Source: an uncultured Clostridia bacterium (GTDB lineage: Bacteria; Bacillota; Clostridia; Christensenellales; UBA1242). Taken from it: a stretch of DNA of 10,758 bases. The notes below the pieces were generated by a model. That model worked only from the letters and a program-made list of their open reading frames with translations, was not told the DNA's origin and made no database searches. The stretch is taken from positions 1 to 10,758 of the forward strand of contig CANQQH010000025.1 of NCBI GenBank assembly GCA_947625955.1. Direction: 5' to 3'. Positions 1 to 6,954 of this stretch are shown here, in pieces; the stretch's first letter is position 1, and every line of letters starts with the position of its first letter. A program made the position numbers and the translations under genes.

Positions 1-564
1 CCTGTCAACGTTCGGTCCGCCCGGGTATTCAAGCCCACACTCTCTTGCAACCTTGTCGAAGGCTTCGCCGATAGCGTCGTCGGTTGTTGAGCCGATGAGC
101 GTTCGCGATGTGAAGGTTGACATCTTGCAAATCGCCGTGTGTCCGCCGCTCACAATGAGACACGCGAAAGGCGGCTTCAAGTCTTTGTGCTCAATGAAGT
201 TTGCACAGATGTGTCCCTCAATATGATTGACCGCAACGAGTGGCTTTTTGTATTTATAGCTCAGCGCTTTGGCAAAGTTCACGCCAACAATGAGCGCGCC
301 AAGAAGGCCGGCACCATAGGTCACGGCAATTGCGTCAATATCTTCCATTGTAACACCTGCTCTTTTGAGCGCTTCTCGGCACACGCCGTCAATATTTATA
401 ACATGGTTGCGCGAGGCAATCTCGGGAACAACGCCACCATAGAGCTTGTGGATGTCTATCTGGCTTGAAACAACATTCGACAGCACTTCTCTGCCGTTTT
501 TCACAATTGCAACGCTAGTTTCGTCGCAAGAGCTTTCGATTCCAAGAATAAGAATATCTTTCAT
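1..564 (-). CDS. tsaD: tRNA N6-adenosine threonylcarbamoyltransferase TsaD, N-terminal part (cut by window edge)
   Basis: TsaD transfers the threonylcarbamoyl group from threonylcarbamoyl-AMP to A37 of ANN-decoding tRNAs (t6A), working in the cytoplasm with TsaB and TsaE. The 188 visible residues start MKDILILGIESSCDETSVAI, the family's ATP-binding opening. They continue with the metal-binding HxxxH as NHIEGH (H114, H118), then VSGGHT (about 138-143) and DDAIGEAFDKVA followed by YPGGP near residues 164-184. Family members are about 330-350 residues, so roughly the C-terminal 45% lies beyond position 1. The ATG (562-564) directly follows the TAA of prfB, with a GGAGAG ribosome binding site (572-577) inside the end of prfB, so translational coupling is likely. 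No internal stop or frameshift is seen. Identification is very secure. Confidence 0.97.
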   Translation of the reverse strand, partial: MKDILILGIESSCDETSVAIVKNGREVLSNVVSSQIDIHKLYGGVVPEIASRNHVINIDGVCREALKRAGVTMEDIDAIAVTYGAGLLGALIVGVNFAKALSYKYKKPLVAVNHIEGHICANFIEHKDLKPPFACLIVSGGHTAICKMSTFTSRTLIGSTTDDAIGEAFDKVARECGLEYPGGPNVDR

Positions 565-1651
565 TTATTTTCTCTCCAAGTTGGCAATAATAAAGTCTTG
601 AATCCTGCCGGCGAGGAAGTTTTCGGTGTCGCTGGTTTCGGCGCCTGTTCTCAAATCCTTGACCATTTTATATGGATAGAGCACATAGCTTCGAATCTGG
701 CTGCCCCACTCGTTTTTCATCTGCTGACCAAGACGCTTTGCCCTTTCCTCTTCCTCTTGTTTTTCTTTGAGTTCGCTCAACTTCGCATAGAGCATTTGGA
801 ACGCCATTTCCTTGTTTTGAAGTTGGCTTCGCTCGTTTTGGCAAGTAACAACAATTCCTGTTGGGATGTGGGTGAGCCTTATGGCGGACTCAACTTTGTT
901 GACATTCTGCCCACCAGCCCCGCCGCTGCGGTAGGTGTCAACCTTCACATCCGCAAGGTTGATTTCAAGTTTTTCTTTCTCAACAATAGGGCTCACTTCA
1001 ACGCTGGCAAAGGATGTGTGCCTGCGCTTGTTGGCGTCGAACGGAGAAATCCTAACAAGACGATGCACGCCCCTTTCGTTTTTCAAATTGCCATAGGCGT
1101 TCTCGCCCGAAAATATATACGACGCGCTCTTGAACCCCGCACCGTCTCCACGATTTTTGAAGGTCGGAGTCACCGAAAAGTGCATGATATCGGCATAGCC
1201 AAGATACATTCTTTCAAGCATCTGCGCCCAATCTTGCGCCTCTTCGCCGCCTGCGCCCGAGTGGATTTCAACAAGGCAGTCGCAAGCATCATTTTCCCCA
1301 CTATATAGACTATCAATATATAGTGCATCAACAAGTTTCTGCGTGTTTTTAAGTTCGAGGTCGAAGGCTTCCTCGTCGGCTTGCGGAACCTCACCGCCAT
1401 AGAGTTCCAACAGCTCTTTCATGTTGCTAAGATTTCCATGCGCACTTTCAAAGCTTGAAACAATCCTTTCGTTGCTTGCAAGTTCGCGGCTAAGAATGCT
1501 GGACCTTTCAAAGTCGTTATACACCTCAGGCCTAGCGAGTTCAGTTTTGAGTTCTTCACATTTTGCCTTGCGTTTGTCGATGTCAAAGGCAGTGGCTAAC
1601 ACTTGTCAGCTTGGCAAAAAGGTTTTCGAAAATTTCTTTGTAGTCTTTCAT
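565..1651 (-). CDS. prfB: Peptide chain release factor 2 (RF2), expressed through a programmed +1 frameshift
   Basis: RF2 reads UGA and UAA stop codons and triggers peptide release in the ribosomal A site. Translation starts at ATG 1649-1651 behind GAGGTG (1655-1660), runs 22 codons (MKDYKEIFENLFAKLTSVSH, then C, L) and meets an in-frame TGA at 1583-1585. A +1 slip at CTT TGA C gives L then D and opens the main frame, making a protein of about 361 residues (E. coli RF2 is 365). The anticodon-like SPF tripeptide is at about 202-204 (RISPFDANKRRHTSF). The catalytic GGQ is at about 246-248 (GGAGGQNVNKVES). The main frame has a TGA two codons before its only early GTG (1602), and that GTG has no ribosome binding site, so a GTG-started 345-residue call would be wrong. 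It is first in an operon with tsaD. Confidence 0.96.
1582..1588 (-). promoter_or_regulatory. RF2 programmed +1 frameshift site (CTT TGA C)
   Basis: On the coding strand the 22nd codon CTT is followed by TGA C. This is the same slippery heptamer used by E. coli prfB, where low RF2 lets the ribosome pause at UGA and slip +1. The codons just before it read AGT GTT AGC CAC TGC and contain no AGGGGG-like internal Shine-Dalgarno, which stimulates the slip in E. coli. Confidence 0.93.
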
Positions 1652-1681
1652 ACACACCTCAATATTATTTCTTATTTTACT

Positions 1682-1709
1682 ATTTTAACACAAAATTGAA
1701 AATTGGCAA
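1682..1709 (-). promoter_or_regulatory. Putative sigma-A-type promoter of prfB-tsaD
   Basis: The coding strand shows a -35 TTGCCA (1704-1709), a 16-bp spacer and a -10 TAAAAT (1682-1687). It lies just after the U-tract of the upstream terminator and about 30 bp before the prfB start. Placement is good and the match moderate. Confidence 0.5.
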
Positions 1710-1718
1710 ATAAAAAGC

Positions 1719-1753
1719 AAAAAAATAGTTGCAACGCTTTTTGCGTTGCAACT
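1719..1753 (-). terminator. Rho-independent terminator of the two-gene operon
   Basis: An 11-bp perfect stem (1727-1737 with 1743-1753, arm GTTGCAACGC-like) with a 5-nt loop is followed on the minus strand by A and then seven T (1719-1725). It sits 12 bp after the stop codon of the 371-residue gene and separates that operon from prfB. Confidence 0.93.
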
Positions 1754-1765
1754 AGATAAAGCTTT

Positions 1766-2881
1766 CTACTTTTCAGGATTGTTTTTCTCTTTTGCTTCTT
1801 CAAGGGCGAGTTTGTTTTGAACATTCATGATAAGTGAAAGACTAGCCTTAACAACTCCAAGCCCAACACTTTTAACATACGCGTTCAACTTCTCTTCGGT
1901 GTCGTAGCCAGCGCCTTGCAAAATTTCAAGTTCTCTTTCGGTGAATATAACATCTTTTTCAGGGTCGTTTTCAACAGCCTCTTCAATCTTTTTGCCTTCT
2001 TCATCGGTGAACCCAGTGAAAGGAATCAATTCATGTTCTTGGAACACTCCAATGCGGTCGCCGTTGGTGAATTGTTCAGGAATGGTAGCTTCCACTTTCT
2101 CTTCCTTTTGAGCAGGACGCATCTTTCTTTCCTCTTGCTTTGCATATTCTTTGAGCGCGCCCATGTAGTATCTAAGGTTGTTAAGTTTTTCAACACAATC
2201 TTCAACAACTTTCAAGTCTTCATCCTTAACACTTGCGCCCTTCTTCTCGGCACTTTTGATTCTTCTGTTTGCATTGCCCCTTGTTTTTCTCACTTCTGCA
2301 ACATCTTCATTGTGGTTTTCTTGGAAAGTTTCTCTTGCAGCTTGAGCGGCTTTTTCACCCTTGCTGAGTTTTGAAACGATAGACTCTTTGTCTTGCTCCA
2401 AAATAACACCAAGCATGCTCTTGTCAATCTTCTCGTCGAACTCTTCAATGAAGTCGTCTCTTTCGAGTTCGTCGAATGAAACCTCGTCGAGATTAAGAGC
2501 GTCATGGAGCATGGTTGCATATTGATAAAGCGAATAAATATATGTGTCCATGAAATCCTTTTCGCCACTCAATCTGTCGATTTGCTCAGCGCAGTATGCT
2601 CTCACCTTGTCTGCTCCAATTTTAATTTTTGCAGCAGCATCAACTTCCTCAGCATACTTTGCGCGATCTGCGAGGAGTTCAATGCTCTTTTGAAGTTGGT
2701 TATAGACTGGAAGATACTTCACAGCAAAAACATAGTTTGCTGCCTCGTCTCCATTCTCACCATACTTCTTCATTCGAGAGATGATGAAACTCTTGTCTTC
2801 TTCCAAAACATTGTTTGGATCGTTCTTGAAAAACACCTCACTATTGAATTTCTTTGTCATTCCTTTAACATTCTTTGCCAT
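1766..2881 (-). CDS. Hypothetical highly charged helical protein (371 aa), second gene of a two-gene operon
   Basis: I do not recognise a family. The 371-residue product is very rich in Glu, Lys, Asp and Ala and has no signal peptide or clear membrane segment, so it is probably cytoplasmic. Residues about 28-130 look like a compact helical domain with scattered aromatics (NYVFAVKYLPVYNQL, DTYIYSLYQYATML). Residues 135-155 form an acidic stretch, 165-215 a Lys/Glu-rich helix, and 220-262 another helix ending in a basic segment (QEERKMRPAQKEEK). Residues 270-300 are a turn-rich part (GDRIGVF, ELIPFTGFTDEEG), and 333-365 a mildly hydrophobic amphipathic helix. Three Cys are present. ATG 2879-2881 is supported by GGGGAGGA six bases upstream (2888-2895). 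It begins 14 bp after the stop of the 1303-residue gene and is followed by a strong terminator, so the two are co-transcribed and probably work together. A scaffold partner or adaptor is only a guess. Confidence 0.85.
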   Translation of the reverse strand: MAKNVKGMTKKFNSEVFFKNDPNNVLEEDKSFIISRMKKYGENGDEAANYVFAVKYLPVYNQLQKSIELLADRAKYAEEVDAAAKIKIGADKVRAYCAEQIDRLSGEKDFMDTYIYSLYQYATMLHDALNLDEVSFDELERDDFIEEFDEKIDKSMLGVILEQDKESIVSKLSKGEKAAQAARETFQENHNEDVAEVRKTRGNANRRIKSAEKKGASVKDEDLKVVEDCVEKLNNLRYYMGALKEYAKQEERKMRPAQKEEKVEATIPEQFTNGDRIGVFQEHELIPFTGFTDEEGKKIEEAVENDPEKDVIFTERELEILQGAGYDTEEKLNAYVKSVGLGVVKASLSLIMNVQNKLALEEAKEKNNPEK

Positions 2882-2887
2882 TTTGTG

Positions 2888-2895
2888 TCCTCCCC
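2888..2895 (-). promoter_or_regulatory. Strong ribosome binding site in the intergenic gap of the operon
   Basis: GGGGAGGA lies in the 14-bp gap, six bases before ATG 2879-2881. It fixes that start over the next in-frame ATG seven codons later. Confidence 0.85.
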
Positions 2896-5800
2896 TTACA
2901 TTTCACGTTCTTCTTCGTGTTTTGCTGGCTTCTTGCTATCTTTATCATTTTCAGGTTCCGCTTTATTTTCGTTTGCTTTATTTTCGTTTACCTTGTCAAT
3001 CTTAGCTTTCACGTCATCAGCTGCTGTTTGCAATGATGCCCCAAAATCTCTGCCGCAAACTTTTGTGATGATCTTTTTGAAATCTTCAATACCTCTTGGG
3101 CGAGAAGCTTCATTGATATCCTTATCTTTACGGATGTCATTGAAATAGTCAACAATGATATTTTGAGGGATTTTTTCCCTGTCTTCTGGTTCAAGCTGTG
3201 GCACTATTTGAGCTGCAATATCAACGATTGTTTTAATAGGGTCTTCAGCTTGACTATATTCATCTTTGCCAATTATGTAGTGGCTAGCAATTTCAGCGGC
3301 GAGCCAGATTTCAGCTAGACTATATTTTGATCTGGTTCTATTGTCTTTCGTGAACTGTTCAACCGTTTTGCCAAGTTTTGCCCTGCGAACAGAACCTTTA
3401 ATAAAGGATTTTGGTCCAGCTGCGATATCTTTTGCAAGATCGGCAACTGAAACGGCAGCATTTCTCACTCCGCTTGCAACTGCCTTTGCAGCAGTCTTTG
3501 TTCCGCTTGCAACTGCCTTTGCAGCAGTCTTTGTTCCACTTGCAACTTTACTGGCGGCTCCTTTAACAGCCTTTTTAGCGCCCTCAATCTTTTGCTCGCG
3601 TTTTTCTCTCTTGCCTTGTTTTTCAGCGATTTCGTCCATCAATTCTTTAACTGCGGCATCGCCAAGACCGAACTTCGCAACATTGTTGGCAACCTCGGCT
3701 TGAACATCAAGGTCAGGATTGTTTTTCAATTCTTTCATGATTGCCCTAACAATTCTGCTCTTTATTGCAGCAACTTCCTTGTTTGCCCTCTTGATGATTT
3801 TCTTTACGTCTTTTTCGTCGAACTCTTCTTCTGGTTCATTCGCGATTTCTTGATACTCTATGGTTTCAGGTTCGTCCTTTTTCTCAGGTTCGCGAACAGG
3901 TCGAGTTTTTGCTGGGTCGATTTTAACATTTGGAGTAGCACCATTTGAGGTTGAGTATGTGGCCGAAGGTTCTTCTTTCTTTGGTTTTGCCTGTTTTCTT
4001 GGAGCATTAGGAACAACCCCATATGTTGTTGAATAGGTGAACTCAGGTCCCTCAGCAACTGAAACGCTAGCGTTTTCCATAGCCTGCTCTTGTTTTTCAG
4101 CGGCTGCCTTCTCTTCAAGTTCAGCAAGTTCTCTGCGCTTATTTGCGATGTCTCTTTCGATTTCCTCAGCGCGCTTCATTGCGTATTGAACTTCGCTGTT
4201 TGGTTCCGGTCTGCTGCTGCCAACAATTTCACCAAGCTGCCTCTCATATTCATCAATTTGATTTTGAATCATCTGTGAGGCAATCAAGGATGGGCCATCG
4301 CCTTCATACAAACTCTCGTCGTTTTCCAATGCAAGCCTTTCTTTCGCATTCTTGATGTTTTCTTCAAGTTCTTGCACACGAGCAGATTTTGATTGAAGTT
4401 CTTTAAGCTCTTTTTGATCAGCTTCAAGCAATGAGGATTTTGCTCTTGTTTCGATTTCAGAAGGGCCATCATTCTCATATATCTCGTCACTATTGGCAAG
4501 TTTGAGGAAATCTTCTGTTTCTTTGATTTCCTTTTGAAGCTCTTCAATGCGGCGTTGAATTGTTTCACCTGCGCTGAGTTTTTCAGTGCCATACCCTGCG
4601 TTTTCAACAACTTGTTTGAACGCGCCAAGGTCTTTTTCTGCATCTGCGATGTTCTTTTTCAAAGCTTCAATTTGAGAATTTGCAACATTGCTCTTAGACT
4701 CTTTCTTCTCAGCCTCAGCTTCACTTGGCTTTGTTTCAGCTGCTGCGTTTTCAGCCTCGGCGTTTGCATCTTGTTTAGCTTCGGCCTCAAGCCTCTTTAT
4801 TGTTCTATCGGCTGTTTTATAGGCTTGCGAGTCTCTGTCTCTTTCAATATAGCCAAAGTCTCTTGCGAGTTTGAGACCCTTCACCCTTGCCTCGCGACGC
4901 ATTGCAGCCTTCTCGCTTTCAGGAAGGTCTCTGCCATAGGCTTCAACATACCTGTCGGCATAGGTATCGGCGAACTCAACAAGATGCTCTTTCTTGCCGG
5001 CAGTTTTGAGATTGCCGTTCTTATTGAACATCTCGCTGTTCTTGGTTGCCTCATGGGTTTCGTTGAACACTTTGATATCTTTAACGGAGCCATCGAGTTG
5101 TTCTTTGGTTGTTTGAGGGGTAACAGGAACGTTTCTTCCCATAATATTGTAGTTAACTTTGCGTTTTGAGCCTTCGCTCTCCATTCTTCTTGCATACTCG
5201 ATAACATCGCGGTTTGCATCGGCATAGCCGTTTTCGCTTTCAACAGCTTGAACATTGACAGTCTTCGCCGCCCTGTTTCTGTCGGTCACTCTAATGTGGC
5301 TGCCATTCTCAGCTGATTCGTTGATTGGCTCAGTTTTTGCAGGCTTATTAGGTTCACTCCTCTTTGGTTGTTCTGGCTCAAAGTTTTGAACTGGGATTGT
5401 TGAAGTGGTATATGTTCCAGGCTCCGAAGCATTGCTATAAGTTGCTGTTATATCATTCGAAGCACTTTCAGAAACCTTTGTTTGTTTTGGTTTTTCAGGT
5501 TCAGCTTTTGTTTGCTTCTTAGGTTCGCTCTTCTTTGGCCTTTCTGGTGCATTAAAGTTTTGAACTGGGATTGTTGAAGTGGTGTAGGTTCCAGGCTCTG
5601 AAGAATTGTTATAAGTTGCTGTGACATCGTTCGTTGTGCTCTCAAATGTTGGGCTCGACCAATCACGACTCAAAGTTCTTTCGTCAAGTTCAGGTTCATC
5701 GGTGTGCGAAGCGTTGCCCATGTTAAGACCTTCTTCAGGTCTCATTTCTCGAATTGGAGGTCGAGTATCCCTTCTGCCAACTTCATTGTTTGGATTAGGG

Positions 5801-6807
5801 TAATTTTGAACTTGCTCTTCCATGTCGGCAGTTGCAGTTTGATTTTGCAAATCTGGAATGTTGAGTCCTCTATCATTTGTACTTACATTCACGCCCTGAC
5901 GAGCTCTGCCGAAGCCTTGCGAAAGGTCTCTTCCAGGATAAGCGGATGCGCTTTCATAAACGTTGTCGGCATTGAGTTGATATTCAATTCCAAGCCCTTT
6001 TGCTCTTTCGCTCTTATATTGACGCTTTGCTTCTCTATATGCTTTTGCATCTGCCACTCTGTTTTTGAACGCGCCTTTGAATTTTTCATATGCGGCCTTA
6101 ATAAGCCTTGCGCAGCCTTTAATGATAGGCCATCCAAAGCCAAGACCGAGAGCAACAGCACCAATTGCAAGCCCAGTTGAAAGACCAAAGGTCATTGTGA
6201 GAGCTGAGCTAATCGCAACATAGAGTCCATAGCCAAAACCAGCTGTGAGACCGCCAGCGAGACCAACGGCTCCCAAAACCCCAAGAGAAGTGAGTGCAAG
6301 TTTTCCGGTTGCTCCCCTTCTTTTTTTCTTTGCTTCTTTCATGGTCTGTTTCTTTTGCGCTAATTGTTCGTGACTTTCATTCCTGTCGCCCATTTTCCTG
6401 TCGATATATTCAGCGCGCATTTGGTCAACCCTGTCGGTGTCAGGAGCAACGCCGTTCGTCGAAGTTCTCATAGCCCAGTCAGCGATTTGCTTGAATTGGT
6501 GTTTCTTTATTCCAGCGAGTCCAAGTTCGTCGCGGCAATTCCAAATAGCATTTTGGATGCTAGAAACAGTTGCGTTTTTGAAATTATAGCTGCCCTCTTG
6601 GAACAGTTCACGGTTTTTGCTGCGGAGAATCTCGCGGACACCAACATCACGCGCCGAGAAAATCCTGTTGATAATTTGAGAATACCTATAAAGCCATGTG
6701 TATCTCTCGATACCCATATTAGCGTCAAAAGCTACGTTTATACTTGTGCTAGGATTTGCTGGTGGATTTGGATTTGTTGCTGCGCCAGCGTTTTCTTCAT
6801 TTGGCAT
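2896..6807 (-). CDS. Hypothetical giant membrane-attached, coiled-coil, repeat-containing protein (1303 aa)
   Basis: No known family recognised. Order of parts by residue: a possible folded head with many aromatics and Arg (about 30-115); a basic linker (KKQTMKEAKKKRR, 152-164); a Gly/Ala-rich hydrophobic stretch (168-230) long enough for two membrane spans; a basic helix (231-275); an Asn/Pro/Thr-rich, probably disordered region with two near-identical 28-residue repeats (391-418, 449-476); a mixed helical region (525-680); Glu/Lys/Ala coiled coil (about 702-905); a Pro/Thr linker with further TYST motifs (920-990); helices (995-1075); an Ala/Lys/Thr 11-residue tandem repeat (1086-1118); and a helical C-terminal domain (1130-1275) with a charged tail. 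There is no N-terminal signal peptide. By the positive-inside rule, basic flanks on both sides of the hydrophobic stretch suggest a membrane hairpin with both large parts in the cytoplasm (inference). The start is set by AGGAGGA (6816-6822) eight bases before ATG. First gene of an operon with the 371-residue protein. Confidence 0.88.
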   Translation of the reverse strand: MPNEENAGAATNPNPPANPSTSINVAFDANMGIERYTWLYRYSQIINRIFSARDVGVREILRSKNRELFQEGSYNFKNATVSSIQNAIWNCRDELGLAGIKKHQFKQIADWAMRTSTNGVAPDTDRVDQMRAEYIDRKMGDRNESHEQLAQKKQTMKEAKKKRRGATGKLALTSLGVLGAVGLAGGLTAGFGYGLYVAISSALTMTFGLSTGLAIGAVALGLGFGWPIIKGCARLIKAAYEKFKGAFKNRVADAKAYREAKRQYKSERAKGLGIEYQLNADNVYESASAYPGRDLSQGFGRARQGVNVSTNDRGLNIPDLQNQTATADMEEQVQNYPNPNNEVGRRDTRPPIREMRPEEGLNMGNASHTDEPELDERTLSRDWSSPTFESTTNDVTATYNNSSEPGTYTTSTIPVQNFNAPERPKKSEPKKQTKAEPEKPKQTKVSESASNDITATYSNASEPGTYTTSTIPVQNFEPEQPKRSEPNKPAKTEPINESAENGSHIRVTDRNRAAKTVNVQAVESENGYADANRDVIEYARRMESEGSKRKVNYNIMGRNVPVTPQTTKEQLDGSVKDIKVFNETHEATKNSEMFNKNGNLKTAGKKEHLVEFADTYADRYVEAYGRDLPESEKAAMRREARVKGLKLARDFGYIERDRDSQAYKTADRTIKRLEAEAKQDANAEAENAAAETKPSEAEAEKKESKSNVANSQIEALKKNIADAEKDLGAFKQVVENAGYGTEKLSAGETIQRRIEELQKEIKETEDFLKLANSDEIYENDGPSEIETRAKSSLLEADQKELKELQSKSARVQELEENIKNAKERLALENDESLYEGDGPSLIASQMIQNQIDEYERQLGEIVGSSRPEPNSEVQYAMKRAEEIERDIANKRRELAELEEKAAAEKQEQAMENASVSVAEGPEFTYSTTYGVVPNAPRKQAKPKKEEPSATYSTSNGATPNVKIDPAKTRPVREPEKKDEPETIEYQEIANEPEEEFDEKDVKKIIKRANKEVAAIKSRIVRAIMKELKNNPDLDVQAEVANNVAKFGLGDAAVKELMDEIAEKQGKREKREQKIEGAKKAVKGAASKVASGTKTAAKAVASGTKTAAKAVASGVRNAAVSVADLAKDIAAGPKSFIKGSVRRAKLGKTVEQFTKDNRTRSKYSLAEIWLAAEIASHYIIGKDEYSQAEDPIKTIVDIAAQIVPQLEPEDREKIPQNIIVDYFNDIRKDKDINEASRPRGIEDFKKIITKVCGRDFGASLQTAADDVKAKIDKVNENKANENKAEPENDKDSKKPAKHEEEREM
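3454..3552 (-). repeat. Tandem 33-bp DNA repeat encoding an 11-residue Ala/Lys/Thr helix repeat
   Basis: A 33-bp unit starting CCGCTTGCAAC is repeated exactly at 3470-3502 and 3503-3535. A partial third copy begins at 3536 (one mismatch) and a diverged one lies on the other side. It encodes repeats of ASGTKTAAKAV (residues about 1086-1118). An 11-residue period suits an extended amphipathic helix, as in LEA-type or membrane-binding helices. The DNA identity points to recent duplication or active expansion and contraction. Confidence 0.9.
4093..4704 (-). other. Coiled-coil segment of the 1303-aa protein
   Basis: Residues about 702-905 are dominated by Glu, Lys, Ala, Leu, Ile and Gln with heptad-like spacing (for example IEELQKEIKETEDFLKL and ELEENIKNAKERL). 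The helix is interrupted twice by a YE-DGPS element (residues 777-783 and 834-840, 57 residues apart), likely flexible breaks. Oligomerisation is inferred. Confidence 0.75.
5349..5463 (-). repeat. Long imperfect direct repeat inside the 1303-aa gene, copy 2
   Basis: It encodes residues 449-476 (NDITATYSNASEPGTYTT continuing to VQNF) and a following Glu/Pro/Lys linker containing PKRSEP. It is the partner of the copy at 5519-5637, about 174 bp away, with very high DNA identity over the TTGAACTGGGATTGTTGAAG core (plus strand). Confidence 0.9.
5519..5637 (-). repeat. Long imperfect direct repeat inside the 1303-aa gene, copy 1
   Basis: It encodes residues 391-418 (NDVTATYNNSSEPGTYTT continuing to VQNF) followed by a Pro/Lys/Glu linker with PKKSEP. 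The protein core differs from copy 2 at only a few positions. A 58-residue unit was duplicated in tandem. Confidence 0.9.
6118..6306 (-). other. Glycine-rich hydrophobic (membrane) segment of the 1303-aa protein
   Basis: Residues 168-230 are almost free of charge and rich in Gly, Ala, Leu and Val (LGVLGAVGLAGGLTAGFGYG, then LAIGAVALGLGFGWPII). They are flanked by Lys/Arg clusters. The length fits a two-span hairpin; glycine-zipper packing is possible. Confidence 0.75.
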
Positions 6808-6835
6808 TTTTCGATTCCTCCTGTTGGTTTATCTA

Positions 6836-6855
6836 AGCACACTTTCTTTTGTGCT
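6836..6855 (-). other. Small inverted repeat at the 5' end of the operon transcript
   Basis: AGCACA (6850-6855 on the coding strand) pairs with TGTGCT (6836-6841) across an 8-nt loop. It lies right where transcription from the -10 at 6859-6864 should begin, so it could be an operator half-site pair or a 5' stem. Short and possibly fortuitous. Confidence 0.3.
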
Positions 6856-6858
6856 CAT

Positions 6859-6887
6859 ATTATACCATGTATTTTTGCGTTTTTCAA
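6859..6887 (-). promoter_or_regulatory. Consensus promoter of the two-gene operon
   Basis: -35 TTGAAA (6882-6887), an exact 17-bp spacer and -10 TATAAT (6859-6864) on the coding strand, about 52 bp before ATG 6805-6807. This is near-perfect for a housekeeping sigma factor and suggests strong, possibly constitutive transcription. Confidence 0.88.
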
Positions 6888-6912
6888 TACTTTCCTAAAA
6901 ATTTTTAATAGC

Positions 6913-6948
6913 AAAAAACTGGCGTTTTCATATCTTCAAAAACGCCAG
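6913..6948 (-). terminator. Rho-independent terminator of the nucleoside hydrolase gene
   Basis: A 10-bp perfect stem (6919-6928 with 6939-6948, arm CTGGCGTTTT on the plus strand), a 10-nt loop and a run of six T on the minus strand (6913-6918). It lies six bases after the TGA stop. Confidence 0.93.
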
Positions 6949-6954
6949 AATTTA

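Noticed and set aside
565..1602. prfB as a simple 345-codon gene starting at GTG 1602
   Set aside because: There is no ribosome binding site before this GTG and an in-frame TGA lies two codons upstream. The ATG at 1649-1651 with its site plus CTT TGA C gives a full-length RF2.
2504..3148. Plus-strand open frame of 214 codons spanning the junction of the two operon genes
   Set aside because: It is Leu/Phe/Ser-rich as expected from the complement of Glu/Lys-rich genes, and it crosses both a stop and a well-supported ribosome binding site of the minus-strand genes.
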